Both the position numbers and the translations under genes were made by a program. 64,000 nt of DNA, from assembly GCA_033439685.1 (NCBI GenBank), contig JAUEDM010000011.1:1-64000 (forward strand), read 5' to 3'. The stretch is from Apodospora peruviana (Eukaryota; Ascomycota; Sordariomycetes; Sordariales; Lasiosphaeriaceae). A model generated the notes under the pieces. The model ran no database searches. It had not been told where the DNA came from and saw only the letters and a list, made by a program, of their open reading frames with translations. Positions 12,101-23,538 of the stretch are shown here, one piece after another. The first letter of the stretch is position 1; each line of letters opens with the position of its first letter.

Positions 12101-13080
12101 TAAAAGTAACAGCGCCTTCTCCTCCACTCCTCTCGCGCCAGCCTTTCGCCCTGCGCCCTGCGCCCAGTCCCGAGGCCTGCGCCCTCGACAACACCATGTT
12201 CCTCATCTCGGCCGACAAGATGGCCCAACTGGAAGCCGACGTCGCCGCCGACCTGTGCTCGTCCGGGTCTTCACCATCAGTAAGCGACATTATCCAGGCC
12301 CTGTTCTGGCGCGCCGCCATCCGCGCCCGCCACGCCATCGCCACCACTCAGTCCCCCGATAATCAGGTCCTTGCGGACGCCACCTCCATCCTCGAACAAA
12401 CCGTCGACGGCCGCCCTTACTTCACCATCCTCACGGCAACCTACATGGGCAACCTGATGGTCGTGAACCGCATAGCCGTTCCTCTCGCATCACTCGTAGG
12501 TAGTAGCGCCTCCTGCACAACCACAACCACAACGATGACGACAGTGCAACTACGACCGTCTCGCCCACAACACCGACAGTAGCGACGGCCACCACAACCT
12601 CCGAGACGAGCGTTGTCAGCACTTCTTCCCCCCCCTTCTTCAACGTCCTCTATGACCATCGCCGAGGTCGCCAGTCTCATCCGCGAACGAAACTCGACTC
12701 TGATACGCCCGCGCCTGTTCCACGACGCGTTTACGCTGGTCCAGAGCAAGGAAGCGGTGCCCGATTACAGCCAGCTCAAGTACGCCTTTATGTGTCGTGA
12801 CGATTTCGGTGTGTGCGTCACGAACCTTATGCTTTTCCAGACCGGCGAGGTGCTGAATTTTGGGGGGGACGTGTTTGGGACTGACACGGACGACCAAAAT
12901 GGTGGGCCTGTCGCGCTGCGCATGTGGCAGGGCGTGCAGAACGCGCATGCCCATCGGTTGGTGGTTATTCTGCCCATGCGGCCTGATGGCGGGGTTGAGG
13001 TTCTGTTAGGGACTTTTCCTGAGGAGAAGGAGGCGATGACTAAAGATGGGGAGTGGATGAGGTATGCTAGGTTGATGTGA
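9191..13080 (+). pseudogene. Decayed isocyanide synthase-NRPS-like gene (CrmA-like: ICS-A-[T]-transferase)
   Basis: Three enzyme regions are legible in the order of the fungal CrmA type, which makes isonitrile copper-binding metabolites. (1) A DIT1/PvcA isocyanide synthase: LPAFPFKSANKAYKLFGI near 9420, then KQMLIRGYAFAGACKATFP and SIHQSTGEHKVS near 9760-9860, and the SAPMGDF motif. (2) An adenylation domain at about 10370-11660, with VLHTSGSTGLPKPMRWSH near 10900, LTGTTEG near 11370 and SDDVVVLSNGYK near 11640. (3) A BAHD/trichothecene-acetyltransferase-like domain at about 11690-13080 with an HxxxDG-type motif (RHSDFDG, near 11875). Lesions: extra T near 9572, further shifts near 9725, 10200, 10625 and 11300, TAG near 11438, and another break near 12580. 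The centre of the ICS domain and the A-domain end plus thiolation domain appear deleted. It is non-functional. Only the gene itself decides the assignment; no other crm-type gene is nearby. Confidence 0.85.
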
Positions 13081-13249
13081 TATATTTACATGTACCTGAG
13101 AGGCAGTTTGTGGTAACTGAGGATGGTTGTTCTTATATGAAGTGGAACTTTTCTAATCTATTTGTGCACCAGTTGGAACTTGGAAATGGTACTTTAGTTA
13201 TGTTGCTAGGTAGGCAGTTAATAGGTTCTTCTTCGCCAACGAAATCCTC

Positions 13250-15359
13250 TTATAACCGTGCAGAAAAAGGGGCAGAGTCTTGGTAACGAATAATAACAAT
13301 GGTGGTGCTATCTTCAACTTCTGCAATATGCCACCGCCCAACTTTGCCAATCCCGACTCGCTCCCAGAAATCCATGCCAGCGTCTCCTTCAGTGACTGAT
13401 GAGAGACTAATGATTAGAATACAGCAATCTCCCTCGTTCTCCGTCGCTGCCACTACCTTGGTCGTACCAAAAACTACACACTTGCACCGAAGCGGCAGCA
13501 CCGTGTTGCCATCGTCCATTGTAATACCCTTGGTAGGCGAGTCGCGGAAGTCCCAGACCGGAGCTTTGAGGGACAGCGACTCCGGTTTCTCGAGGTTCAC
13601 TCCTGAGGGAGGGTGCAACCACAGGAGTTTGTTCCACTCAACTGCTCCTCCAGGGATATCCATGCACCTAATGCCGCCTTTGTACGCCGTCCACGACCAC
13701 GACGGGACGGGCCCGCCAGAGAAGGAAGGGATCCTCTTGAGAGAGGTTCCGCCCCTCTGCCACAGCAGATATCGGTGCAAGTGCTCTTGGAACACACCGT
13801 ACCCACCAACCCCCCTAACGGTGTGGATAGGTCTGGTCTCCAAGCCCTTGATGGCGACGGGCCGATCTCGCGAGTAGGTAAGGTTCATTCTGGCGTATTT
13901 CTCGTAGAAGCTTTGGAGGAGCTTGATTTTCTTTCCCTTGGACTTGTAGACTGCGTACTGGGGGAAGTTGCTGTCCACCAGAAAGGATGCGTTATCGCTG
14001 AGTGCCACTGTCATTAGTCAGGGGTTCTGAGGTGTGTTCATAAGAACTGAAGGAAAGACAATGGTCTCTTACCTGCTCATCTTGGTCAAGGTCTCGCACC
14101 GAACACCGTCTGCACACTCCCAGTACGTGTGGTTCCTTGTGAAGTGAATGGTCCGTCTGGCTAGAGCTCTCTCCTGCAGAACCCAGCCTCTGTTATTGAG
14201 TTCGCTTTGGTCCACATCGTCGCTAAAGTCGTTGATGGACTCGCACACGTAATAGGGGATGCCGGTCCGCGAGTATTTCATCCCCACGACTTGTCTCTTT
14301 GGCAGGTCCTTCAGAAAGCCGGCGTCGGTTCCAGTCGCACACGTGGCCGCGATGGTGCAGTAAGCCGAGCTGAAGACACGCTACATGTGCCGCGATTTGC
14401 GTTGCCAGTCGTCAGGATCGTCCTGGATGATGCACAGTGAGCCGATCCAGAGAAATGATTGCCCCAGGCTGCGTGTGACTTGGACCGCGTCCCGAAATGT
14501 GAGTGGGAGAGCTTCAACATAAATGACCACTCCTTCAGTCCATCGACATCCCGTTTCTTGGTTGTGAGAGTTCGCGCTTCAGTCCCCAGCGATGGGATAG
14601 CGCCATGTACTTGGTTCCACGGCCTAGATGCTTGGTGTCGCAGATCAGTCGAACTGTGAGCGAGTTCTCTCTTCCCACGTCGAGAAGATGTGTAAGGAGG
14701 AAATCGAGATTTTTGCGGGAAGCACTTGTGGCTAGTAATTATCGCAATCTCGAAGCCAATGGGAGACGATGCTGATATGACTGGCACTCCCTGCCTTTGG
14801 GAGCCTCGGACATCTGAGTTGACGGCCTTCACGTTGGCGATCTAATTTTGGTCGGATTAGTGCACCTGTAAACACAAATGTATGAGTTTGGGAGACAACA
14901 TACCAGCGTCAGTTATACAAAGGGTTGCAACGCCGATACGATCCTGTCCAGTCGCAGCGATCCGAGCCCCAGCCCTGAAGAATTCGATAGTTTCCCGTGA
15001 GACTTCGGGGTGGGCGATGCACCATGAAAGCAGCAGGCTGCAAAGATGGTAGCTGCCCGATGTTGACTGAAGCCCAGCCACGGTGTCACTGAATCTGCAC
15101 TGAGAGGATAGAAGATCCAGACCGGCGCATCGACCGCAAAGGGACGAATCATTCTTTTGTCCGGGCAGGACGGTGCGAGTGTCAAGCGACTGGTAGAGTT
15201 CCCTTGCCAGTTGAACATCCGGATGGTACTCCCAGTTGTCGTCGACCTGCGGTTTTAATGGTGAGCCGGCGTTTCGCGGTGAAGCAACTGGGGAATGTTA
15301 CATACCCTCTGTGTGTCTATAAAACGAGGTGAGACTCCTATAACATCCGAAACAAGCAT
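13250..15359 (-). pseudogene. HET-domain (heterokaryon incompatibility) gene, broken
   Basis: This is a minus-strand gene of the large fungal HET family, which triggers cell death on non-self recognition. Readable pieces in order are: a possible first exon (15306-15359) joined over a 59-nt intron; the N-terminal LCGRCAGLDLLSS and STSGSYHLCSLLLSW; HISIVSHWLRDC; KYMALSHRWG, the start of the HET domain; LPLTFRDAVQVT and WIGSLCIIQDDPDDWQ; RGWVLQERALARRTIHF; and the C-terminal VPSWSWTAYKGGIRCMDIPGG. The frame is lost between several pieces: shifts around 14700-14740 and 14560, a TAG right after DWQRKSRHM near 14380, and an out-of-phase junction near 14015-14070. It is therefore inactive. The HET assignment is firm; the exact exon structure is not. 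Confidence 0.82.
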
Positions 15360-15793
15360 TTTCCACACGTTGGAGAAGTCTAGATTACTTACAGTCTAGG
15401 TTGTACCCTGATGGTTAGCATAATACCGAGTACAGGATAGGAAGACGGTTCAACTTACAAACTAATTGTCCAGAAAGGTTTGTTTCAGCCTAAGCATCAA
15501 CAAATAATCAAGCCAACTAATATCGGGCATTCAATGACTGACCATCTGAATGTGTCAGCAGTGGCTTTGTCTTTGAAAGCAAACTCGAGATATAATAGGC
15601 TTAACCAACATACTACCGTTGAGGGCAAGGTGGTTAGCAGCGATCAATTTGTAGAGGATGGTATAGTACGTACATCCTGTTTCACAAGAACCCATTAGCA
15701 TCTGGTGCCTGCAGACTGACCGGTGTATGTTGACTCGTGGATGGGTATCAATGTACGTTCTGGAGGAGGAGACCTTGTTAGCAGCCGAACGCG

Positions 15794-16478
15794 TCACACT
15801 TGGTTTGGTAAACATACCAGTTGTTTCCTTGAGCTTGCTGATCCCACCACCAGGGACCGTATCGCCGGAATTGGCAGGTTGGGAACAGGGACTGGACCCT
15901 GCTTCTCGCTGTTCCCCTCGAGTCTAAGGTCGCCCGACTCGATTCCGCTCAGAATGCTCTTCATTGCTTTGTCCATCTCTCTTGCGTTTGCTCTTAGTTT
16001 CTCTGCCAAATTTCCTCCTAGGTGTGAGCTGTGGCAGAGGTGACGACAACATTGAATTCTGGAAGCGGAGACGACAAGTCATAAGCAACCGGAGCAGGTG
16101 GGTGAACTGGGCGGCCTGGTCTTCCCCGGAGCTCTTCCAGATCAGCTGCACGGTTGTTCGGCGTGGCAATGACGAAAAGCCTGTCGACGATGAAGTCAAC
16201 AAGCTTTCGGAGGGCAGTGCCTTCAGAGCAACAAGGGCGCTGCTTGATGTGCCCTGCCCAAACCTCGACTGCAGGATGAATGCTGTAACTGTCTTCTTGC
16301 ATGTCTCCGCGGGGTTCTCGTTGTATGTAGAACCGCGAAGGCAGGTCTCCCTGACCTCTCTGGCTATTTCGTTTTGGAAGCGTCGCAGTTGTGAAACCAG
16401 GACAAAAAGGCTGCATTTCACCTTGATACATTCATTGCAAACCCAAAAGACTTCCTGTGTCCCTGAACTGAATGGCAA
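15794..16478 (-). pseudogene. Unrecognised minus-strand gene, probably frameshifted
   Basis: Three consecutive, protein-like stretches occur in different minus frames. The first holds LRRFQNEIAREVRE and AFILQSRFGQGTSSS. The second holds KLVDFIVDRLFVIATP and PEFNVVVTSATAHT. The third holds LAEKLRANAREMDKAMKS and IPAIRSLVVGSASS. They are followed by a plausible intron donor (GTATGT near 15817). Together they resemble a single helical protein whose frame has shifted twice. I do not recognise the family and give no function. Codon usage is gene-like, but the call is tentative. Confidence 0.35.
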
Positions 16479-16758
16479 AGCACATTAGCCATGACGCACT
16501 GGTATATAACACATAGTGTTCTTATTTTACCATAAAGCTGCCCTCACCCGCCCCTAGCCACCTTGCTCAGGTGCTGCTCAGACGATTCTCAGGAAGAAAT
16601 AATCATAGAAATCCCAAACATGGTTTAGATGAGTACCTGGTACGAGATTCGTCTTCTTTCAATGTTAAAACTAGCTAATTGCTACTGTCTTAAGGCATAA
16701 TAGGACAGCGACGTCGCGGTACGTGAATCAATCTGTTTCTTCTGGACTATCTCCCAGT

Positions 16759-18396
16759 TCAAAGATCCAGGGCAGCTCCCTGCTCAACTCTCCTTCTCAC
16801 CAGGATTCTAGCAGTCGGGTTCGAGAGCATGGTAAGCCCCATGCGCAGCGGCTCGACGGGGCTGCCCTCGGCCACCTTGATGTCGTACTTTGTCAAGATG
16901 TGGCACAGGGCGATCTTAACCTCCTCGCTGGCGAAGAAGCGACCAGGACACGCGTGGTTCCCGTAGCCGAAGCCGAGGTAGTCGGGCCCGGTGCTGACAA
17001 GCTGCGCCGTGTTACTGTTCTCCTTAGCGCCGGCGCCCGGGGCTGCTTCCTGGCGCATGCGCAGGTAGCGGTAACCGTCAAAGGCGCGGGCGTCGGGCGG
17101 ATACACCGCGTCGTCCCACTGGCGATGTGCCGATATGAATGTCAGGCTATCCTTGGGGATCACGGTGCCGTCCGAAAGCGTGATCTGCCTCGTGGCATAG
17201 CGCCGCATGCCGACCACAGCAATGGGCTTGCGGCGCTGGCTTTCCTTCATGACGCTATCCAGTAGCTTGAGGTTATACAGCGAGGCCTTGGTCCAGGTTG
17301 TTGCTGTGTCCATGTCGCCGCCACCCAGCACGTCCCGGATCTCGGCGCGCAGCGGCTCGATCAGGTCCGGTTGCGTCGCAATGTCCAGCAGGATCTGGGA
17401 GATGAAATCGGTCGTGCTGTGCTGACCTGTCACCGAGAGGGCAAGCTGCACGCATGCCGGGTCGTACTCGAGCCCCTTGTCGCGCGCGTGCTGTTCGGAC
17501 CACTCAATGGCGTCGTTGTACACCACGCCGCCGGCGCCGTTTTTGGCACCAGCCGCGTCCCTCCGGCGACGATGGATAACGGGCCAGATCAGGGCGCGAG
17601 CCTCGCGCACCAGCCGCCGAGCCTCGGTGCACTTGGGCAAGAACCACTGCGCGGCCGGGCGCATCCACTCTGGCCAGACGCGCAGCTCCTCGCTGGCGGC
17701 GAAGACGGTGGTCGTGTACGTCGTCGTGATGCGCAGCCAGTCGGGATTGCGGCAGAGGTCCATGCCAAGATAAACGCGGCTCGTCATGCGGGCGGCGAGC
17801 GTCATGGCGGCCTGGCGCAGCACGAGCTCGCGCCACTCGAGGCTTTCGCCCCAGACATCGCGCAGGGCAGCAGCGCACTCGTCCGACAGCGGCTGCGTGA
17901 CAAGCGTTAGCTGGTGCGTGAGCTGCGTGCGCGCGATGTGCTTCATCATGTCGCTCTCGGCCGTCGCCTCTTGGAAGCCCTCCATGCCCGCATAGTTGGC
18001 GCAGAACCACTTGGACGCCGCCTTGTTGAAGTCGAGGTGCTCGTGGTTGCGGATCTCGTGCGCATACCGGGGCGGCAGCACGATGAACTCGCCTGAGCCC
18101 GAGAGCATGCGGAACGGAGCGTCTGGCGCCTGCCGCAGCCGCCGGGCGACCATGTCCTGCGCGTTCTTGAAGAAATCCTTCTGGAGCGCGAAATCGCCAA
18201 ACAGAAACCTCGGTTTGGGATTCAGCAGCGGAAACGTCGGTGGTTTAGAGTTCTTGTCAGAGAAGCGGCTTCTCAGTGCATACATGGAGTAGCATAAGAC
18301 GATGATGGCGAGGATGGCGGGCCATGATGCTTGCGAGACAAGCTGATCGAGCCTGGTGCTAACCATCATGTTGGAAATGTCATGAACGGCCGCCAT
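16759..18396 (-). CDS. Cytochrome P450 monooxygenase
   Basis: An intact single-exon P450 of 545 residues, the full length for a microsomal fungal P450. An N-terminal membrane anchor spans about residues 24-43. The I-helix oxygen-binding region reads SVTGQHSTTD, the IHTT-like variant common in fungal gibberellin/indole-diterpene-type P450s, instead of AGxDTT. The K-helix ExxR is ESQR. The haem-binding loop FGYGNHACPGRFF carries the ligand Cys483. The start was chosen as the first ATG before the anchor. It is probably ER-bound and dependent on P450 reductase. It is the outermost gene on the left side of the cluster, 895 bp from the FAD oxidase and on the same strand. It presumably hydroxylates or further oxidises the polyketide; substrate and regiochemistry cannot be read from sequence. 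Confidence 0.95.
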   Translation of the reverse strand: MAAVHDISNMMVSTRLDQLVSQASWPAILAIIVLCYSMYALRSRFSDKNSKPPTFPLLNPKPRFLFGDFALQKDFFKNAQDMVARRLRQAPDAPFRMLSGSGEFIVLPPRYAHEIRNHEHLDFNKAASKWFCANYAGMEGFQEATAESDMMKHIARTQLTHQLTLVTQPLSDECAAALRDVWGESLEWRELVLRQAAMTLAARMTSRVYLGMDLCRNPDWLRITTTYTTTVFAASEELRVWPEWMRPAAQWFLPKCTEARRLVREARALIWPVIHRRRRDAAGAKNGAGGVVYNDAIEWSEQHARDKGLEYDPACVQLALSVTGQHSTTDFISQILLDIATQPDLIEPLRAEIRDVLGGGDMDTATTWTKASLYNLKLLDSVMKESQRRKPIAVVGMRRYATRQITLSDGTVIPKDSLTFISAHRQWDDAVYPPDARAFDGYRYLRMRQEAAPGAGAKENSNTAQLVSTGPDYLGFGYGNHACPGRFFASEEVKIALCHILTKYDIKVAEGSPVEPLRMGLTMLSNPTARILVRRRVEQGAALDL

Positions 18397-19291
18397 GTTT
18401 GCAAAGATGAAATTGTAAGGAAAATGATAAGTGCTGAATGGGTGAATGAGTCGATCGGGGGGACCAGAGTAGAGGGGCGAGATTTACCTTGGATGCGATC
18501 AGAAATGCTCAGATATGGGAGAGGATGAGGAGAAAGGTAGAAAGGGCGTGTGTTGGCAAAGAGGAGCGATTCAAGTTGCTAGAGTCAGTTGGGTTCGTGT
18601 CAGGATAGAAAGTTGGTAAGGGCGTTGATAATCCATTCGCTAAGGGCAAGTACTACCAGCACCTGTGGCAGTCTATGTTGATTTGATGATAGGAGGGGTA
18701 AGTTTCCTACTGTATCTAAGGTCTGTTGTCCCAACTTGTACCTGTACCAATTCCAGGACCGCGTAAGACTGCTTATCTTGCATCTAGTATATTTACCTAG
18801 GGTTACACCACACCAGAGATATTGCTGATCCCAAATTAGGTGCTTAGGCCGCGTTTGCCAGTCAAAGGCCGTATAGAACTACACGTGTACACGAGTAGGT
18901 AGGTAAGGATTAATAACGGCCCATCTCTAGAAAGAAAAGGAAAATAAGTTCAGAGTTACACGGGTAACGTGACAGAAGAAACAAGGCGACTACACCGGAC
19001 ACCACTTACGTCATTCAAAGTAACAAAATTTAACACTACATTTGTTCCGCGTGCTAACGGTATAGCACAAGCAATCAATCATCGGCTACAAAGACCATTC
19101 TAAAAATGACCAATCAACATTAACCGTAGCTCGAATGGTAGTCAGGATCTCAACCCCCCTACTGGCAACCAAGCGGGGCTTGAGTTACAGTCAAATGTCT
19201 TTTCTGAAATGTTGACTACTACTCTATGTGCTCAATGTTTCCTTTCCCATAGTTCGAAATAACATCCCGCACTTATGATTCCTGCCTTAGC
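18397..19291. promoter_or_regulatory. P450 upstream region
   Basis: No gene is seen in this 895-bp stretch between the P450 start (18396) and the FAD-oxidase stop (19292). It must contain the P450 promoter (read leftwards) and the FAD-oxidase terminator. Recurrent short TAGGTA/ACCTAC words occur, but no operator was recognised. Confidence 0.5.
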
Positions 19292-21255
19292 TTAGACAAA
19301 GGGGTGGGCAAACCTAAATGCGTTCTCCGGGTCCCAGATCTTCTTGAGAGCCCGCAGCCGGGGCAGCTTCCTGGCAGAATACAAGACCTCGGACTTCTCG
19401 TCGCCGTGGCCGTAGTTGACGTATATCTCCTGCCGAGAGAATCCCGAAGCGGCTTGTAGCGTGTCTCGCCAGTATTTACCGTACCGCTCGATCGCGGGTA
19501 AGGACGAGGTGTTTGAGTGGTTGAAGCCATAGTTCCACAGTCTAAATAAGGATGATGCATGCATCAAGTCAGCAGCCCGATTTTCTGCCACGGAATTCTC
19601 CGTTTGTGTTGGAGAAGGTGGTGTGAGAGGGAGAGTAGAGTAGAGAGAGAGACGGTGATAATTAGAAACAAACAACGTACAGGTGGGCGGTAATATCACG
19701 CCACGGATAAGCCGTTTCCTCATCAGGGATCTGCAGGACTTTGACTTTACTAAACTGCTCGATAAAAAAGATGCTGCTGCGGGAAGCCTCGTCGGCCCCC
19801 CGCAAAAAGCTCGAGAAGTTGGCGATGAAGCGGTTCCACTCGCGCTTGTCGTAGGACTTGATGGCGCCGCCGTAGATGTCGCGGTCCAATCCTTTAGCGG
19901 CGCAGGCGGCCGGGGCGGAGGGCGTGGCACCGAAGAAGTTGTAGTACAGCATCTGGCTCCACGGGATCTCGCTGACGTTCTGCCGGTACGGCGTGACTTT
20001 GGCGAGGAGAGGATCGAGTAGCGGTTGCAGCTCGACCAGGCGACCTGCATACACGATATTCACCCATAGCGAGAGCTGTGTTCCTCATTTTCATCGGTTC
20101 ATCCCGTGTCAGCCACACGTGTCGATCTCATGTTCGGACATAGATAAAGATAACGGTATAGCCAAACCCCTTTTGCAGGAGAGATGTGTGGGGGACGGGT
20201 GGGTTGCGGAGATGGTGTGCATATTACTTACGTCCTTTGTATTCGCGTCGTACTTCCCAAAGAGGATAAGAGCAAGCTTCGGGGGCGTGTTATCTCCGAA
20301 GGACGCAAAGTAGTCGATGATGGCCGCGCTAGCGTTGGGTGAGAATGCGTAGTCGGCGTTGACGATAATCCTAGAAGTCAGGTTGAAGACTCTGTAAGTG
20401 GCTTCGGTCACTATGCCAAAGTTGTTACCCGCGCCTCGCAGAGCCCAGAACAGGTCGGAGTGCTCGGTGGCTGATGCGGTGACGACGCTGCCATTGGCTG
20501 TCACCACGCGTGCGCTGAGCAGCTGGTCACTGATCATGCCGTGGAGGCCGCTGTACCGGCCGACGCCGCCTGCCAAGGTCGGGGAAAGCATACCCACGCA
20601 GGGCCCAGTTCCGTGGTCTTGCTCAGGTGATGTGGTTAGCCTTGCCTTGCTACAGTGATACTGAGTGATACTGATAAGCTCAGGGGATAAACGGACTAAT
20701 CTCCTTGCCGGCGGCGTATACGGCGTCGATCATGTCTGAAAACCTCACTCCGCCGCCGACGATGAGGGTGTTGGCGGTGGCATCGATAGAGACGGCACGG
20801 AAGCGCGACAGGTCGATCTCCAGCCCCTGCTTCACCCTGCCGAGGGTAGTGTCGAAGCCGTGGGCGCCCGAGGTGGCTAGGAAGGGGATATCACACGCAG
20901 TGGCGAACCGGGCCTGGCTTACTCACGTTCGGGTCAGCAACGCTTGCTCTCAATTTTGAACCGAGACGAGGTGAGCTGCAAGGCAAACCAGTTTCTGCAC
21001 GTCCGACTCCAGCGCGGGTATCACGGCCACCGAGTAGGTAGGGCGGCTGAAGTTAGTCCAGCGTAGCGTCACGGCTCCGAAGTCGTCATCGCCGGGGAAG
21101 ACGACCTCGCTACCCGGAGACAACCGCAGGCTGGCGGTTGATAACTCGTTAATACCGCACAAATGTCGGGATTGCTGCGATAGGCAAGACGCGCCGCCAA
21201 TCAGCAGTAGGCCACCGAGGGCCAGGAGGATCAACTTGACGTGATGGTGGTACAT
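19292..21255 (-). CDS. Secreted FAD-linked oxidase (berberine bridge enzyme-like)
   Basis: CDS = complement(19292..19541, 19681..20075, 20232..20617, 20697..20913, 20989..21255): five exons closing exactly in frame, 504 residues. A signal peptide covers about residues 1-26 (KLILLALGGLLLIGG). A PCMH-type FAD-binding domain (FAD_binding_4) follows, with the flavin-attachment motif SGAHG (His107) and the second attachment Cys168 in GPCVGM, so bicovalent FAD is possible. Then come VGGGVRFSDM, LAGGVGRYSGLHG and GAGNNFGIVTEA. The C-terminal BBE domain has YVNYGHGDE and WDPENAFRF. Such enzymes oxidise alcohols or perform oxidative cyclisation of fungal metabolites in vesicles or outside the cell. 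It shares a 716-bp promoter region with the SDR on the other strand. It is most likely a tailoring oxidase of the PKS product; substrate unknown. Confidence 0.92.
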
Positions 21256-21971
21256 TCTGAGTCTCGTGTCTGGATTCCAGGTTACGGTGCATGATGCGAG
21301 GTGGTAGCTAATTTGTTCTGCTTTCCTACGCGGTATATCGTTGATTAAATATCCGTCCCTTTCCCCACGACGACGGCTCCGGGGCAGTGACCCCGGCCTC
21401 CCATACTGGCCGGCAAGCCAAGGCAAAAGAAGCGAAGCGGCACGGAACGGAGAGATGGAGTCCCGGCTTACAAGTTTATTGGGTCAGGCAGACATATCAG
21501 ATGCGTGCCATGCAACCGGCGCCGATTTTAGGAACATATTTTGCAGATCCAGAATCGCAGGGGTCAGGGCCGCTGCAAGATGAATCAAGAAACATACTCG
21601 CTTGGGTTGCCTCCTTGAGGTAATTACTGGACCATGGAGATAGTAGTGGCTGTTGACAAATTTCAAAGGCAACAAATTTCAAAGGCTAGGGTTACCCGTG
21701 GGGTCGTTCAATGAGAGTGGTTGGTTGAACAAAGAAGAAATTGTATAGCAGGCTTTATGCCAACCGCAGCACATCTCCCAACGTCCTAGCCCCTGGTTCT
21801 GCATATTCCCTCACTGCTACCTAGCGCCTTCTTATTTTAGTCTAACTTTTTCACGGCTGGCAATTCTTCTCTGGTCCAGCTTTCTCAATCTATCTCGTCT
21901 ACTCGTCCATTCATCTTTTCATTACCGTGAGTTCGCACTTTCGGCACGTCCACATCACCGTACATTACACC
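21256..21971. promoter_or_regulatory. Divergent promoter, FAD oxidase / SDR
   Basis: A 716-bp head-to-head spacer between two oxidoreductase genes. There are no other genes. CT-rich initiator-like sequence precedes the SDR (about 21870-21925). Shared upstream DNA is consistent with co-regulation, but no binding site was identified with confidence. Confidence 0.6.
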
Positions 21972-22837
21972 ATGGCATCCACGGCTGCTGCTGCCCCAAA
22001 AATCGTCCTCGTGACTGGTGCCAACCAAGGCCTCGGCCATGCAGTGATCGAGGTAGGCGGCCTCCGGTACCCAGAGAATGTCTACATTCTATGCAGCCGG
22101 GATCTAGAGAAGGGCGAGGCGGCGGCACAAAAGCTCCGAGAGCTGGAGGGCTTCCATGCCACTGTGGACGTTGTACAGCTCGACGTTACAAATGACCAGC
22201 AGATTGCGACCGTGGTTCAGCACGTGGACAAAACCTACGGCAGACTTGACGGTAGGTAATACAGTCAACCAACCCGTGTTGAACTTACTGACTTTTACAC
22301 ATGGAAATAGTCCTGGTCAACAACGCCGGAATTCTCCGCGGCCTGGGCATGGCCGAGGACGCGCCAGCTTCGGCCGTCCGCTCCGCCTTCACCGAATGTC
22401 TGGACGTGCACATCACATCGGTGGCGGTGCTTACGCTCGCCTTGATGCCGGTGCTGCGCAAGGCGGCAGCGCCCAAGGTTATCAACGTGACGTCCGGGCT
22501 GGGCAGCATCACCAACGTGCTGACGCCTGGTCGGCGCATGGCGCGCGCGATGGCCTACGGCGCCTCCAAGGTGGGCATGAACGGCCTGACTGCGCACATG
22601 CAGGTTGGGGAAAACGACAGCGCAGCAGCTGGTGACTCAACGTCGCCGCGCGTTCGCTTCTACATCTCCAACCCCGGGCCGCTCAAGACAGCCTTCAACG
22701 GCTTCCACCCGCTTGGCAAGCCACCCCAGCTCGGTGCCGAGTCCATCGTGCATATGATGGGCGATGAGGAGAGCAAATACGATGATCATATGCAGTGGGA
22801 GTTTGAGGGTGAGGAGATGAGAAGGGTGCCGTGGTAA
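21972..22837 (+). CDS. Short-chain dehydrogenase/reductase, cluster member
   Basis: CDS = join(21972..22251, 22311..22837), a 59-nt intron in phase 1, 268 residues. A classical carbonyl-reductase-like SDR: nucleotide loop TGANQGLG (residues 15-22), a charged stretch at the end of the second strand (CSRDLEKGEA) fitting NADPH, LDVT motif, VNNAG (96-100), Ser155/Ser159 in TSGLGS, and catalytic Tyr176/Lys180 in YGASK. No signal peptide, so cytosolic. The splice gives the standard GRLDVLVNNAG reading, which confirms the intron. It sits between the FAD oxidase (divergent) and the dioxygenase (convergent). It probably reduces a ketone or oxidises an alcohol of the polyketide; the direction cannot be told. 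Confidence 0.93.
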
Positions 22838-23538
22838 GCACGGAGTGTCTTTGGTGCCGAGTCGACGGCAAAACACGGATGTGCGTACAAGGGATGGGCA
22901 CTTTGTCTAGTTAGGTATGTTATTAGTTATCAATCAAGACTCGACCGTATATGGACCAAATTTGATAAATTTTGATGAGTGCTGCCCTACCTGCCGCTTG
23001 CAAATGCAATATTTACTATGCAATGTTAATCACCTACCTAGGAAGGAAAGGTCGGAAGGAAAGGTCGTATCAGGGCGCTATCAGCTTGACTTGACAAACT
23101 GCAAGACATGTTCGGAAATGACTGGTTGTTTCCGGTGGCGCGGGAAGAAGATGGCGAGATAAAGATGCAGAGCGAGAACTTTGAATTGGTGGTGGTGATA
23201 ATACCGTATTGCCGTTGCAGGACGTGCAGGAGAAAACTGAAAAAGACCTCACTAAAACAGTTATATTGCATATAGCCCGTGCGCCACTTATGTCATCAAA
23301 GGGGCCATGAAAGTTCCTGAGAAATTCCGCCAATCATGTGTCATTCCCATCTCAAATTCCTCCCCACTTCAACGCTACCTTAGCTGGTTCTTCAGCATTA
23401 CACATTCTGCATCAACACTACAGACAGACGTTCTCTGCTACCGTATGATCTCGCGAATATTGGAAACAGATGTGGGGTAAACCTGGGTAGATTGTCAATG
23501 ACAACTTCCCGTGCACTCTATCACAAAATGACACCAAA
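22838..23538. other. Convergent spacer SDR / dioxygenase
   Basis: 701 bp between two converging genes. It holds both terminators; no further gene, repeat or RNA is seen. Confidence 0.5.

Noticed and set aside
9191..13080. Reading the ICS-NRPS region as an intact multi-intron gene
   Set aside because: Several frame changes fall inside conserved motifs with no GT-AG pair nearby (for example the extra T near 9572), and a TAG lies inside the A domain.
16723..17910. Plus-strand open frames over the P450
   Set aside because: They are antisense shadows of the intact P450.
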